Part shown: piece by piece, positions 11,096 to 23,017 of the stretch
Layout of the letters: the number at the start of each line of letters is the position of its first letter
How positions within the stretch are numbered: position 1 is the first letter of the stretch
NCBI GenBank assembly: GCA_032622095.1
Contig: CP136066.1
Location: 198,080,816-198,144,815, forward strand
Direction: 5' to 3'
Source: Siphonodentalium dalli
Lineage: Eukaryota > Mollusca > Scaphopoda > Gadilida > Siphonodentaliidae
DNA length: 64,000 bases
Notes under the pieces: model-generated
The model's input: the letters and a program-made list of their open reading frames with translations, nothing else
Database searches by the model: none
What the model was told of the DNA's origin: nothing
Made by a program: the position numbers and the translations under genes

Positions 11096-11496
11096 TTAAC
11101 CCTTTACCCAACAAAGCGGCCAAAACCGCCCAAATAAAGCTTCAACAGCCTAAAATATCTTCGGTCTGTCTCAATAACACCATACAAATATGGATATCAT
11201 TGGAACCGGTTCATTGACCACATTGTGATGGTTACAGTTATGCCCTGTGCCAATGTATTCTCTTATATATGCGAGTCGACCATAGGTCGCCTCGCATATA
11301 TAAGAGAATGCATTGGCCTAAAAAAAATCTTTTTTAACACTTTTTACCATTTTTTCTTACATTCTTTGACAATTTTATCATTTTTAATATGTGTTAAGCC
11401 AATGCATTCTCTTATATATGCGAGGCGACCTATGGTCGACTCGCATATATAAGAGAATGCATTGGCACAGGGCCGTTCTGTTGGGTAAAGGGTTAA
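11096..11496 (+). mobile_element. TTAA element, family A, copy 4
   Basis: Complete copy with TTAA borders, GTTGGGTAAAGGG right end and both hairpins; GCGGCC replaces CCGGCC near the left end. Confidence 0.9.
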
Positions 11497-13031
11497 CCAA
11501 AAATTAGTGGAAATCATTCAGACGTTCAGTTCAATATTAAATGCGAACTGAAATAACAATAATAAATAATAAACAAATTCTGATCCATTTTAAAATTTCT
11601 GCAATTCTGAAAAATAACTTTTAACCTTCACCATGAATCTTATTTCAACATCATTCCAACTTTCAAGTATCCAGTTGTACATGTAGTTACAAAAACAAAG
11701 GGAAGGGTTAAAGAGGTTTATTTTCATCCTGATACCAGTGAAAAACGAAGACGAGATTTATTCTGGTAAAGAACTGTTCGCGTGCTCTGACCGACTTAGA
11801 GCACAATTAATCCCACATAATGCAATCAACTGGAAATGTGCCGTTGAGCGTGTTTTGACAATGACGCACAATCCGTGCGCTGGCCGCGATTGGACACAAC
11901 AGCCGGTAAGCCATGCCCAACAACGTGATTAACATGAACTGATCGCAGTTGGATGTGAATAGGTATGTCCGAAACAGCACGGAGTGGCCCCACTTTGAAG
12001 CGCCCGTGAAATTTGTCTGTTATGAGTTGCGTGTGCCTAACAATGAGATAATCACTGAACTATTCCTTCGTCAGCCTTGGGAATTGGTGTGCTTTACCAA
12101 TAATCAGGGAACGATTGCAACAATGGGATTGTGCTCTAACATAATGTAATGCTCAAATTATTAAATGGAAAATTTGTTACATCAACTAAAACCATGCAAA
12201 GGAGAAAACATTCAATGTGTTAAAATAACTTGGGTCAGTATAACGTCCATGCATCAAACATATTTAGTATCAACAATGGGAGTGATTGTGAGTGAACGTT
12301 TGCAGACAAGATGCTGTCTAGCAAATTATCTCCAAGCCGGGCAGATTGGCCATATACATGTATGGCAATTTTGGGGTATGGTAACACCTGTAAATCAGTT
12401 AACATGTACACTGCCGATGCCCATTCAATTACATCGAAAAAGTAAGAGATAACTCGTAGACGGCAATGAATGTGTAAAACGGGTATATATATGCAATAGA
12501 ACCTTAACTGACCATTTAGTTACGTGTAGATCAGAGCTTGGTGTCAGCATACCCGAAAATGACAAATTTAGCTTAATGTTATGATCTTAAGCATTAATAT
12601 ACAGGTAATGAAATAACAATGAACGGGAGCCAGTCTAACATTGAAGTACTGGGTGACGGGTGCCAGTCTAACATTGAAGGACTGGGCGACGCGTGCCAAT
12701 TTAACACTTGTTCACTCACAAACAATCTCCGATGAACAATGGTTTAAGTGGGATTATCCTAAACCATAAAATTCCACAACAGCAAGGAAATGAGCCATAT
12801 TAAGAAGATTCAAATGTTCCCATCAATATCAATAAAATTCTAAAACAATATTCTATATCCGATATTTAATAAGACCATATATCTAAACACGTTTATATTT
12901 AAAGATATAAATAAACAGCTTCTTTCACTTTGCCTTAAAGAAGTATTCCATTTTCCAGACCATGTTTTATAAACTTATTTAACTTTTTATCGACATTCTA
13001 GTTTATAAAATAACATGTTTGGAACAAGAAG
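11497..13031. other. No exon seen in this part of the last intron
   Basis: Contains a family S fragment at about 12399-12478 (TTAACATGTACACTGCCGAT ... ACGGCAATGAATGTGT) and a short duplication at about 12628-12705 (GCCAGTCTAACATTGAAG twice). Open frames here (64, 66 and 95 codons) show no family resemblance. Confidence 0.45.
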
Positions 13032-13640
13032 TGTTGTAAGACAGACGTATTGTGTTTGTAAGACAGGCGTATTATGTTTGTAAGACAGGCGTATTGTGTT
13101 TGTAAGACAGGCGTATTATGTTTGTAAGACAGGCGTATTGTGTTTGTAAGACAGGCGTATTGTGTTTGTAAGACAGGCGTATTGTGTTTGTAAGACAGGC
13201 GTATTGTGTTTGTAAGACAGGCGTATTGTGTTTGTAAGACAGGCGTATTGTGTTTGTAAGACAGGCGTATTGTGTTTGTAAGACAGGCGTATTGTGTTTG
13301 TAAGACAGGCGTATTGTGTTTGTAAGACAGGCGTATTGTGTTTGTAAGACAGGCGTATTGTGTTTGTAAGACAGGCGTATTGTGTTTGTAAGACAGGCGT
13401 ATTGTGTTTGTAAGACAGGCGTATTGTGTTTGTAAGACAGGCGTATTGTGTTTGTAAGACAGGCGTATTGTGTTTGTAAGACAGGCGTATTGTGTTTGTA
13501 AGACAGGCGTATTGTGTTTGTAAGACAGGCGTATTGTGTTTGTAAGACAGGCGTATTGTGTTTGTAAGACAGGCGTATTGTGTTTGTAAGACAGGCATAT
13601 TGTGTTTGTAAGACAGGCGTATTGTGTTTGTAAGACAGGC
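13032..13640. repeat. 22-bp minisatellite, about 27-28 copies
   Basis: Unit TGTGTTTGTAAGACAGGCGT plus AT, nearly perfect throughout; a few units read ATTATG. Because 22 is not a multiple of three, a unit triplet keeps frame and creates a false 211-codon open frame on the minus strand. Confidence 0.95.
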
Positions 13641-13864
13641 GAATGTGTTTGATCTTGTAGTTTTTGTGTATTAATTTCATACAGTTTCGATGTCTTTTCG
13701 ACAACAAAATTATATTCTTTAGTATCTATGGGTCCAGTACTAATGTCATATTTTGTTTTTAACAGAATAAAGCAGGAAAATTATGAGATTAATTGGTTTA
13801 TGTTGTTTTTGTAATTGGAGGTTTGGAACCCTGAATGCATCTTTAAACATGTGCAACTGAACGG

Positions 13865-14135
13865 TTAACCCTACCATGACTTGATCTTATGAGCGTCCTG
13901 AAATTTTCCAAAAACCCTGTGCCAATGCATTCTCTTACATATGCGAGTCTCCCATAGGGAACCTCACATACAAAAGACAATGCATTGGCCTAACAATATT
14001 TGCCTTGACCTGGTAAGCCAGTGCATTCTCTTATATATGCGTGTCTCCCTATGGGAGACTCGCATATATAAGAGAATACACTGGCACAGGATCTTTAATG
14101 CTGCACCAGCGCAGCTCCCGTCATGAAAGGGTTAA
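13865..14135 (+). mobile_element. TTAA element, family B, copy 3
   Basis: TTAACCCTACCATGACTTG to GTCATGAAAGGGTTAA, with two hairpins whose loops read TCTCCCATAGGGA and TCTCCCTATGGGAGA. Confidence 0.85.
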
Positions 14136-14615
14136 GGCACTTGGATACACTTGATAATCTCTATACCTATACTGGCAGAAGTTTCGTTTATCTCATTTCA
14201 ACAAGCAGTAAAAATTTGAGTAAATTAAGCAAGTCTAACTGTCTTCCTGCATCATAATGTCTTTGGCCCAAAGCATTCATAGCTACTGCTATTGATACAT
14301 GATGAAAGTGATAATTGTTTTGAGAATACATTATGTGTCATCTCTTCTCCTTTACTTGATGATGGGGGATATAAATTGCCATTGGATCAATATGGTCCAA
14401 GGGTTTTATTTCTCCAACAACATTTATGTTATCGTTGGTAGAGATTTTATAATTTGCAAGCTCCGGTTCGTTACACTAGTCTAAAGTCACGCAAGATTCA
14501 AGAGATTCGGAATGAGTCGGAATGAGTCAAGCCTTCTCACAACCGTGGTGCAAATAATATGCCGTCAGAATTTCTATTGATTGCGCAATACTCATTAAGC
14601 TTGCACTTAATAATA
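14136..14615. other. No gene seen
   Basis: AT-rich intron sequence with no recognised repeat beyond a short GGAATGAGTC duplication near 14510. Confidence 0.4.
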
Positions 14616-14865
14616 TTAACCTTTTCATGACTGGAGCTTCCTGAAATTTTACGAAACCCTGTGCTAATGAATTCTCTTATATATGTGAGTCTCCCATAGG
14701 GAGCCTCACATATATAAGAGAATACATTGGCCTAACACTAATTTCATTGACCATGTAAGCCAGTTCATTCTCTTATATATACAAGACTCGCATATATAAA
14801 AGAATGCATTGGCTTACATGGTCTTTAATGCTGCACAAACGCATCTCCAGTCATGAAAGGGTTAA
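14616..14865 (+). mobile_element. TTAA element, family B, copy 4
   Basis: TTAACCTTTTCATGACTGG to GTCATGAAAGGGTTAA, hairpins intact but shortened in the second loop. Confidence 0.85.
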
Positions 14866-15052
14866 TAATTGTCATTTTGATTGATTTATATAAGTCTTTC
14901 GCTACCCACTTTCCACAAAAGCTCTCCATAATCACATGGAACTATTTTGTTCACAGTGCATGAAGGCAACATAAGACTAGCGAGTAATCATTATCTGAAA
15001 ATTACTCTTGAGGTGCAAACACAAAGTTTCTGCTAAATGTTACCCTACCTAC

Positions 15053-15174
15053 TGTAATGCTCTAAGTAATCGACTTCTTAACCACAGGAGAATTATGGGT
15101 AACTTTTCAGGTTTTAGACGGAAATATGGCTTGTTGCCATTCATCGGAAAGCTCTCGGGGAGAGCATTACTGTA
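15053..15174. mobile_element. Family G element, internally deleted copy 2
   Basis: One full arm, then GGGGAGAG joined directly to the terminal CATTACTGTA, so the second arm is almost entirely deleted. Confidence 0.8.
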
Positions 15175-16351
15175 CTCTCCTCTCACCACTTTTCCTTAGC
15201 ATGATCCGATAGACTGGTGTTATTATTCAAGCAAAATTCTGGAATTGTTTAGAAAGAATCACGATCCACAAACTCATCTCTATTGATATAATCAATACGT
15301 TTGTTAAAGTGGTATGCTTGTTTTTAATTTAGATATTTTTTTTAATATAGATTTTTTACTCGTCTTTAATGATAGCAATGCATTTGTTAAAGGCACCTCG
15401 TTTTTAATTTAGATTTTGTTTAATTATATGTTTTATTCATTTTTATCAACACGCCCCTATGGCTACAACCCCTAATTGTTTTGGTGACATTTCCTTGCTG
15501 AGTGGTTACATTTACCCGAAGTCTTCAAATGGACGATAAGTTCCATGCAGTTTCAGAGAAATTACAACATGAGTAGGACGAATACGTGGAATAGACGGAT
15601 GAACCTAAAAGTTACACATATAATAACATAAGAAATGGGTTTCTATTTACCGCGAGGAACTCCACGTGCCAACAAGATGGAAGACTGCAACAGGGAGTAA
15701 CAAAACACACAATTAGGCCATAATAAATAGACCTAAATAGACCTAGATTATCATCAGATTTTCTTGGGGCTGAGGGGAAGGGGAGGTTAACAATAACTGA
15801 AGTTATCATCCGGAAACCAAAATAATCAGCAAATTATAAGTCAACAAGAACCATAACTCTGGTAAAAATTGGCGGACCAAACCCAAATTATAACTTGACC
15901 TGTGTATTCATGTGGGTAAACCATATTCAAAATTTAAAAACAATCGGATGTCTAAAACTAATGTTATCATCAGGAAACAATCTGGGATGGACTCACGGAC
16001 ACCAGAGAATTAAATAGTCCCGGGGGACAAAAAATTTATCCCGAGGAACTGTGAGAAATATTGGGGAGGGGCTGATGATAATCTAGGTACTTATTTTTTA
16101 TGGCCTTACAGTATAAGGATTCCATTCATACACACTAAACATGCAGTTGTTATGGAACCCCAGACAGAGAGAACAATGCAACGATGATTGTCGTCTCCTT
16201 GGGTCCATGTGAGGCTCCATACGGGATTGTTACATAAAGATGGTCTGTCTCTTCCAAGCTATACCGCTAAAAAAAGGCTGTGACAGCAGAAAGCTTCGTC
16301 AAAAAGATAATTGTTTATTGTTCCTGCTACTGATGCGTCCCTTCGAAATAC
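15175..16351. other. No gene seen; includes family L at about 15795-15995
   Basis: Family L text ATCCGGAAACC, AAGTCAACAAGAACCATAAC and AACTTGACCTGTG is present at 15795-15995. An inverted text around 15725 and 16075 (GACCTAGATTATCATC against GATGATAATCTAGGT) frames it, so it may be carried in a larger element. Confidence 0.5.
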
Positions 16352-16443
16352 TGCAATACCCTAAATAATCGACTCCTTAACCACAGCAGAATTATGGGTA
16401 ATTTTTCAGGATTTAGTCGGAAATATGGCTTGTTGCCATTCAA
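16352..16443. mobile_element. Family G element, left arm only (copy 3)
   Basis: ACTGCAATACCCTAAATAAT through TTGTTGCCATTCA, then unrelated sequence. Confidence 0.75.
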
Positions 16444-16732
16444 TTATGCCGTTACAAGAAATACAGATATATTTTTGGTTGGCATGATATTAGCCATAAA
16501 ATTCTGTGTTCACACAAAACCATGTTACTCTAACAGTGCGAGAAATACAGGTATATTTTTTTTTTGTCATGATAGAGCCTAACAGTTCTGTGTTCTCACA
16601 AAACCATGTGAATAAGAATATCTTATAAAGTATGTTTAATTTCATTCATTATCAAAGTTTGGAAAGTCGCACTAGAACCAAATAACTATTTCGCCCAATG
16701 CAGTGCTTTGGTTCTTCAGTTATTTTATCAAC

Positions 16733-17100
16733 ATAAGTGAACGTTCAGACGACCACGATTCAATCGTAAGTGGAAAGATTTCCGTCATAGGAAGTAACCG
16801 GCAGTTGGACTGCGCATGCTCACCTCAAAATCGCAAGTCAAAAAATAATATCGAGCACTGTTTGATTTTAGATGCGAAATCGTGGCGTATCCTTGGATAC
16901 CTCCACTTGCGACATAATCGCGGTGTATGTAAAAATCGTGGCTGGAAATATCGCAGGGTAGTCAATCACATGCTTTACGAACAACCTACGATATCATCAT
17001 GTATGAAGACATCACAATCGTGTTAACAAACTATCCACGATCTCGTCGGGATCGATTCCTCCACTTACAATTGTATCGTGGTCATCTCAACATTCACTAA
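16733..17100. mobile_element. Foldback element with about 38-bp inverted ends
   Basis: GTGAACGTTCAGACGACCAC and ATCGTAAGTGGA at the left mirror TCCACTTACAATTGTATC and GTGGTCATCTCAACATTCAC at the right. The interior has further short ATCGTGG/CCACGAT motifs. Single copy in this window. Confidence 0.7.
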
Positions 17101-17226
17101 ATGTCTACACACAAATGGACAACAACATGCATGGCAAACATCAGACAAATTAAACACAAGAATTCTAATTTGTGCCACTTTTATGAGTAGCATGCGAAAA
17201 TTATGAGCAAGTCCTACAGCTCTAAA

Positions 17227-18276
17227 TAAGTTATTAGTAAGTTATTAGTAAGTTATTAGTAAGTTATTAGTAAGTTATTAGTAAGTTATTAGTAAGTTAT
17301 TAGTAAGTTATTAGTAAGTTATTAGTAAGTTATTAGTAAGTTATTAGTAAGTTATTAGTAAGTTATTAGTAAGTTATTAGTAAGTTATTAGTAAGTTATT
17401 AGTAAGTTATTAGTAAGTTATTAGTAAGTTATTAGTAAGTTATTAGTAAGTTATTAGTAAGTTATTAGTAAGTTATTAGTAAGTTATTAGTAAGTTATTA
17501 GTAAGTTATTAGTAAGTTATTAGTAAGTTATTAGTAAGTTATTAGTAAGTTATTAGTAAGTTATTAGTAAGTTATTAGTAAGTTATTAGTAAGTTATTAG
17601 TAAGTTATTAGTAAGTTATTAGTAAGTTATTAGTAAGTTATTAGTAAGTTATTAGTAAGTTATTAGTAAGTTATTAGTAAGTTATTAGTAAGTTATTAGT
17701 AAGTTATTAGTAAGTTATTAGTAAGTTATTAGTAAGTTATTAGTAAGTTATTAGTAAGTTATTAGTAAGTTATTAGTAAGTTATTAGTAAGTTATTAGTA
17801 AGTTATTAGTAAGTTATTAGTAAGTTATTAGTAAGTTATTAGTAAGTTATTAGTAAGTTATTAGTAAGTTATTAGTAAGTTATTAGTAAGTTATTAGTAA
17901 GTTATTAGTAAGTTATTAGTAAGTTATTAGTAAGTTATTAGTAAGTTATTAGTAAGTTATTAGTAAGTTATTAGTAAGTTATTAGTAAGTTATTAGTAAG
18001 TTATTAGTAAGTTATTAGTAAGTTATTAGTAAGTTATTAGTAAGTTATTAGTAAGTTATTAGTAAGTTATTAGTAAGTTATTAGTAAGTTATTAGTAAGT
18101 TATTAGTAAGTTATTAGTAAGTTATTAGTAAGTTATTAGTAAGTTATTAGTAAGTTATTAGTAAGTTATTAGTAAGTTATTAGTAAGTTATTAGTAAGTT
18201 ATTAGTAAGTTATTAGTAAGTTATTAGTAAGTTATTAGTAAGTTATTAGTAAGTTATTAGTAAGTTATTAGTAAGT
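17227..18276. repeat. 11-bp satellite, about 95 perfect copies
   Basis: Unit TAAGTTATTAG repeats without a visible change for about 1.05 kb. There are no spacers, so it is not a CRISPR array. True length may differ if the assembly collapsed it. Confidence 0.97.
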
Positions 18277-18549
18277 GAATTGTTCTCAAAGCACATCGGA
18301 CAAATGAATTTGGGGAGATAGATCTTGAGTTGGCCATTTTTGCTGGAAAACCCCATGCTAAATATAGAAAACCACAGACTAGTACCCAGCCGGTGACAGA
18401 GTCAGAAAGGAAGCATGAGTGGTGCCATCTGGCAGAGATTGTGAGATTTGATCTAGACTCATTTCAGAAACTTTACATTTCTGTTTTGAGCTTCGGAAGG
18501 CCATGCAAAGTCAATTTCCTGTTTCTGAGGCCAAAATATTTTGAAAAGC
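18277..18549. other. Possible unrecognised repeat or gene remnant
   Basis: A 105-codon plus-strand frame from 18330 has balanced composition (AGKPHAKYRKPQ, HEWCHLAEIVRFDLDSF) but I recognise no family, and it runs into a hairpin element. Not called as a gene. Confidence 0.3.
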
Positions 18550-19018
18550 ATGTGAGAGCGAGGTTTTTAATTGAATTTTATATTTTTAGGGCACACGCCA
18601 ATGAAGAAAACCTTGTGCCAATGAATTCTCATATATATGCGAGTTGACCATAGGTCACCTCACATATATAAGAGAATGCATTGGCCTAACAAATTTTATA
18701 TTATTTTTTATAGTTGTTAAAGAATGTAAGAAAAAATGATAAAAAATTGTTAAAGAATGTAAGAAATAATGATGAAAAATAATAAATTGTTAAATAATGT
18801 AAGAAAAATTTATAAAAAAAATGATAAATTGTCAGGCTAATGCATTCTCTTATATATGCGAGGCGACCTATGGTCGACTCGCATATATAAGAGAATACAT
18901 TGGCACAGGGTATTTAATATTGTGCCAGTGCAGCTTGCATCATGACGGTCAAAAGCAAGTGAGCGCGCAGTTTTTAATTTAATTTTATATTTCTCGGGCA
19001 CACGCCAACGAAGCATTC
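18550..19018. mobile_element. Core hairpin element with a family B-like right end, between direct repeats
   Basis: CTTGTGCCAATGAATTC to GCATTGGCACAGGG-type ends at 18611-18910 enclose two hairpins and a spacer with repeated GTTAAAGAATGTAAGA. The roughly 58-bp flanks (TTTTTAATTGAATTTTAT and GGGCACACGCCAA at 18568-18602; near-copy at 18980-19014) are direct repeats. Confidence 0.7.
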
Positions 19019-19933
19019 CACATCTGGTTCGGCTAGGTTTCTCTGGGTATGTAAGTTGCCCGTGGCCATTATTACCCAAACAAATGTCCACTAAAGTTAG
19101 TTGATAGACTCCATATGATTTATTTCACCAAATAAAGTATCAACGACACATTTTTTTATAGATGCAATTCATCATGACAGTCATGTATTAATTGGAAATT
19201 TTAATCTGGAAACAGGTATGTCCAATCTCAATTCGGAGCAAGTTTGTATAAATGTACCGCAATTATTTCATACTGATTCCGACTGATTAGCATTTCCCCC
19301 CGACTTTTTGAATGTGAATATAAAGATTGTACACACAGGGCTTTTAGAACCACATGCACATGCCTGAGAAATTGTAAATTTACTTTGCGTGGCCTAATTA
19401 ATTGATGCCAGAACTATGAACTGATGATAGCCACAAATATTGAATACTTCAGAAAAATCAGTGAAATTAGATAAGAAACGGTTATGTATTCAGACGCTCA
19501 AAATATTCAGTTAAAGGCCATATATTTTGAAGACACAATTATGGCATTTTTCATCAAAAACACTGATTTTGGAAGCTACATATCACACACAATCAAAGTC
19601 TCTTTAAATTTATGAACAGAAGTGTGACCAAACCAAATCGATGATCAGGCTCTGGAGATGGCTAAGAATGAGTAAACAAAACAATATTCTTACAAAAAAC
19701 TGACAGTGGAACTGAAAAAGTTTAGAATATATACAAGACATCTCATAAATTAGCATATTAAATTTTTCGAAAAAGTCATTCACATTCCAAGAACATGGCA
19801 CCGATTTATTTGTTTCACAGGGACTATATTTGACAATGACTTGGAATCTTTTAATATTTATTAGCAAAATTATGACAACATATCGGAATCGTTTTATTCC
19901 TCCAGTATTCTGGGTTGGAGATATCAGTAATGG
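19019..19933. other. No gene seen
   Basis: AT-rich intron sequence. An 85-codon minus-strand frame at 19610-19867 lacks any recognisable domain. No repeat of this window recognised. Confidence 0.4.
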
Positions 19934-20656
19934 TTAACCCTTTCTATACTAATAGAATCTCCCAGTCAGTTAAAAAGTGTATATCGGAATGGTCTATTAT
20001 TGTTTTGCAGGGATGTATAGGTAATATGAGCATATGGCAGATAATAAAAGTATAGAAGGAGTCCTATTTTTGAGGGAAATTTTTAGATAATAGAAACTTA
20101 AACTTATTATCTGAAAATTTCCTATATGGGATAACTAATCATCAATGATGCTTTAGTATAGAAATGTTTAAACTTATTATCTGAACACTTCCTGAGGGGA
20201 TAGCTACTCATCAATGATGCTTTAGTACAGAAAGTGTTAAACTTATTATCTGAACATTTCCTGAGGGGTAGCTAGCTACTCATCAATGGTGCTTTAGTAT
20301 AGAAAGGGTTAAACTTATTATCTGAACATTTCCTGAGGGGTAGCTACTCATCAATGATACTTTAGTACAGAAATGGTTAAACTTATTATCTGAACATTTC
20401 CTATGGGATAACTGGTCCTCAATGATGCTTTAGTATAGATAGTGTAAAACTTATTATCTGAACATTTCCTGAGGGGTAGCTAGCTACTCATCAATGATGC
20501 TTTAGTATAGAAAGGGTTAAACTTATTATTTAAACATTTCCTGAGGGGTAGCTACTCATCAATGATGCTTTAGGATAGAAAGGGTTGATCTTATTATCTG
20601 AACATTTCGTATGGGATAACTACTCGCCAATGATGCTTTAGTATAGAAAGAGTTAA
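19934..20656 (+). mobile_element. TTAA element, family D, copy 1, with tandemly multiplied right end
   Basis: Begins TTAACCCTTTCTATACTA. From about 20100 a unit of roughly 70-80 bp (AAACTTATTATCTGAACA ... CTCATCAATGATGC, TTTAGTATAGAAAGGGTTAA) repeats seven or eight times. Each unit ends with the element's own terminus and most with TTAA. Confidence 0.8.
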
Positions 20657-21122
20657 CATACACAATTTCAAAAAGACAACATTCAACATTCATTCCTGTT
20701 AATTCTGAAATATCCATTCATGAAAAATATTTTCAGTCAATTTGGCCAGTAATATTCTGAATATTAACAGTGCATAAGTGAATCCACACCCTTAAAATCC
20801 AATTTAATAATGCAAATATATCTAAATTAACGAAAGTATTCTATCTATATGTTATAAAATGCCTGTCAAATTGACAAATAAATTTTTGTAACAAAAAAAC
20901 AACCCAAACGGGTGTACATATATGATAGTAGTGTTATAATAAGTAGTTAAATAAGTTTGAATTTCAATTGAACAATTGAACAGCAAAACGACATGTAAAA
21001 TAATCAATTTTGAGAGTACGGTTTTCTGAAGTGCAGCTGTATTATTTAAGAAATAACTCTTCGATGGTTATGCAGTTATAACTGTAAAGTTTTAAGACAA
21101 ATTCTATAACACAAGAATTGCT
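20657..21122. other. No gene seen
   Basis: AT-rich intron sequence without recognised features. Confidence 0.4.
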
Positions 21123-21372
21123 TTAACCCTTTGAGTGCCAGGTCGATTTTTGTATCAACCCATATACCCTGTGCCAATGCATTCTCTTATATATGCGAGT
21201 CGACCATAGGTCGCCTCGCATATATAAGAGAATGCATCGGCCTAACAATTTATTTATTTATTTATTTTTTACAATTTTTTACAATTTTAATAATTTATTC
21301 TTATATTCTTTAACAGACTTATTTTGTAGGTTTAGGGCCGATGAGATCGGCCCCTGGCACTCAAAGGGTTAA
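21123..21372 (+). mobile_element. TTAA element, family C, copy 1
   Basis: TTAACCCTTTGAGTGCCAGG and CCTGGCACTCAAAGGGTTAA are perfect inverted ends. Next to the right end is a short GGGCCGATGAGATCGGCCC hairpin. The interior carries only one copy of the shared hairpin module (TACCCTGTGCCAATGC onward). Confidence 0.9.
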
Positions 21373-21513
21373 AGTAAATTTGCCTTCAAACTTTACAGTT
21401 ATGCAGACTCATAATTTGAGGATGACAGGCAGAATTACTTTTCACTAAGTTATAATCAAGCATTGTGCAGAGGAGTGAGAAAAACTATATCGACTAATAT
21501 TATATTCACTTAC

Positions 21514-21651
21514 TGCTTGCTCTACGACGTTTTTCAAACTTGAGTGTTTTTGCTCGTTTTGCCATCGTTTTTCTAGCATGTATCATATTTTTCATAAGCA
21601 GAGGTTTGTCTGCGTCAAATGTAGATTCAGCTGCCATATCCTCAAAGAAAC
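21514..21651 (-). CDS. PLEKHD1: PLEKHD1-like visible exon 12: conserved basic region
   Basis: Completes R354, then residues 355-399: FFEDMAAESTFDADKPLLMK, then NMIHARKTMAKRAK and KFEKRRRAS. Vertebrate PLEKHD1 has [22 protein letters not shown] here followed by a basic stretch, so this conserved module anchors the C-terminal half. Acceptor TTTTCAG sits beside a 31-bp minisatellite (21664-22400). Donor GTAAGT opens the 11957-bp last intron. Confidence 0.93.
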
Positions 21652-21663
21652 CTGAAAAGGTGG

Positions 21664-22400
21664 AAAATAGAGGATATCAGCTGAGAGATGCTAGTACATA
21701 GAAGATATCAGCTGAGAGATGCTAGTACATAGAAGATATCAGCTGAGAGATGCTGGTACATAGAAGATATCAGCAGCGAGATGCTAGTAGATAGAAGATA
21801 TCAGCTGAGAGATGCTGGTAGCCTGGTACATATAAGATATCAGCTGAGAGATGCTGGTACATAGAAGATATCAGCTGAGAGATGCTGGTACATAGAAGAT
21901 ATCAGCTGAGAGATGCTGGTACATAGAATATATCAGCAGCGAGATGCTGGTACATAGAAGATATCAGCTGAGAGATGCTGGTACATAGAAGATATCAGCA
22001 GCGAGATGCTAGTAGATAGAAGATATCAGCTGAGAGATGCTGGTACATAGAAGATATCAGCACCGAGATGCTGGTACATAGATAGAAGATATCAGCTGAG
22101 AGATGCTGGTACATAGAAGATATCAGCAGCGAGATGCTAGTAGATAGAAGATATCAGCTGAGAGATGCTGGTAGCCTGGTACATAGAAGATATCAACTGA
22201 GGGATACTAGTACATAGAAAATATCAGCAGCGAGATGCTGGTACATAGAAGATATCAGTCGCTTGAGATATCGTCCGGATATCAAAATAATCAGCAGATT
22301 CTAAGTCAATAAGGGGCATAATTCTGTCAGAAATGGTCGAGATGCTGGTACATAGAAGATATCAGCTGATCGAGAGATACTGGTACATAGAAGATATCAG
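21664..22400. repeat. 31-bp minisatellite beside an acceptor
   Basis: Unit ATCAGCTGAGAGATGCTAGT plus ACATAGAAGAT, about 20 copies with variants (AGCAGCGAG, GGTACATAG), starting 12 bp from exon 12's acceptor. After about 22260 it is interleaved with family L text. On the minus strand each unit contains CATCTCTCAG, a 3' splice-site-like string. Confidence 0.9.
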
Positions 22401-22795
22401 TCGCTTGAGATATCGTCCGGACATCAAAATAATCAGCAGATTCTAAGTCAATAAGGGGCATAATTCTGCCAGAAATGGTCGGATTGGATCCAAATTCAAG
22501 CTTGATCGGGACTTTCTCATATGAAGGCCACATATAATGTTTCATCAAATCTGAAGAACACTATTCAAGTTAATAACAGGACAAAAAAATAGTTGAAAGA
22601 GGGGCATAACTCCATTATAAATGGTCGGACCGAACCCAAATTCGAACATGACCTTTCTCATATGAATACCACATACCAAGTTTCATCACTTTCTGTCGAA
22701 TAATATTCAAGTTATCATTCGGACAACAAACATTTTGGACGGACTGACGGATGGACATGCAGATGGTCATGCAGAAGTATGGTGCGCTATGGTAC
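22260..22795. repeat. Dispersed repeat, family L, partly duplicated with the minisatellite
   Basis: CGTCCGGATATCAAAATAAT through GGGGCATAATTCTG occurs at 22271 and again at 22391, separated by minisatellite units. Ends in GGACGGACTGACGGATGG. Confidence 0.7.
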
Positions 22796-22835
22796 AGATT
22801 GGGCTATTCCAGGTGAGGTGAAACAAATAACTTAC

Positions 22836-22986
22836 GTTTGAGTTTCTTCACATCAACATCAATTTTTTCCCTGACTTCCTCCTTGATGTTGGAATGTGTG
22901 TCGTTAACAGTCGTGTCAATCTTCATGAGTGAATTCTCAGCGTCTTTCAATTTCCTTTCTGCTGCCAATCGAGCCTTTACTTCTTC
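22836..22986 (-). CDS. PLEKHD1: PLEKHD1-like visible exon 11: end of coiled coil
   Basis: Residues 304-353 plus one base. Starts EEVKARLAAERKLKDAENSL, aligning with [20 protein letters not shown] of vertebrate PLEKHD1, and ends DVDVKKLK, aligning with ADVSHLK. Acceptor TATTTCAG, donor GTAAGT. The split codon 354 (R) joins exon 12 to make KLKRFFE, a conserved signature. Confidence 0.93.
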
Positions 22987-23017
22987 CTGAAATATAATAA
23001 TAATGATGATGCAACCA

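Noticed and set aside
13072-13707. A 211-codon minus-strand open frame, the longest in the window
   Set aside because: It is the translation of the 22-bp minisatellite, whose unit happens to lack stops in these frames.
17227-18276. CRISPR-like regular repeat array
   Set aside because: The 11-bp units are contiguous with no spacers, and the window is eukaryotic.
18330-18647. Possible gene fragment, plus strand
   Set aside because: Composition is balanced, but there is no recognisable family, start or splice context, and it runs into a mobile element.
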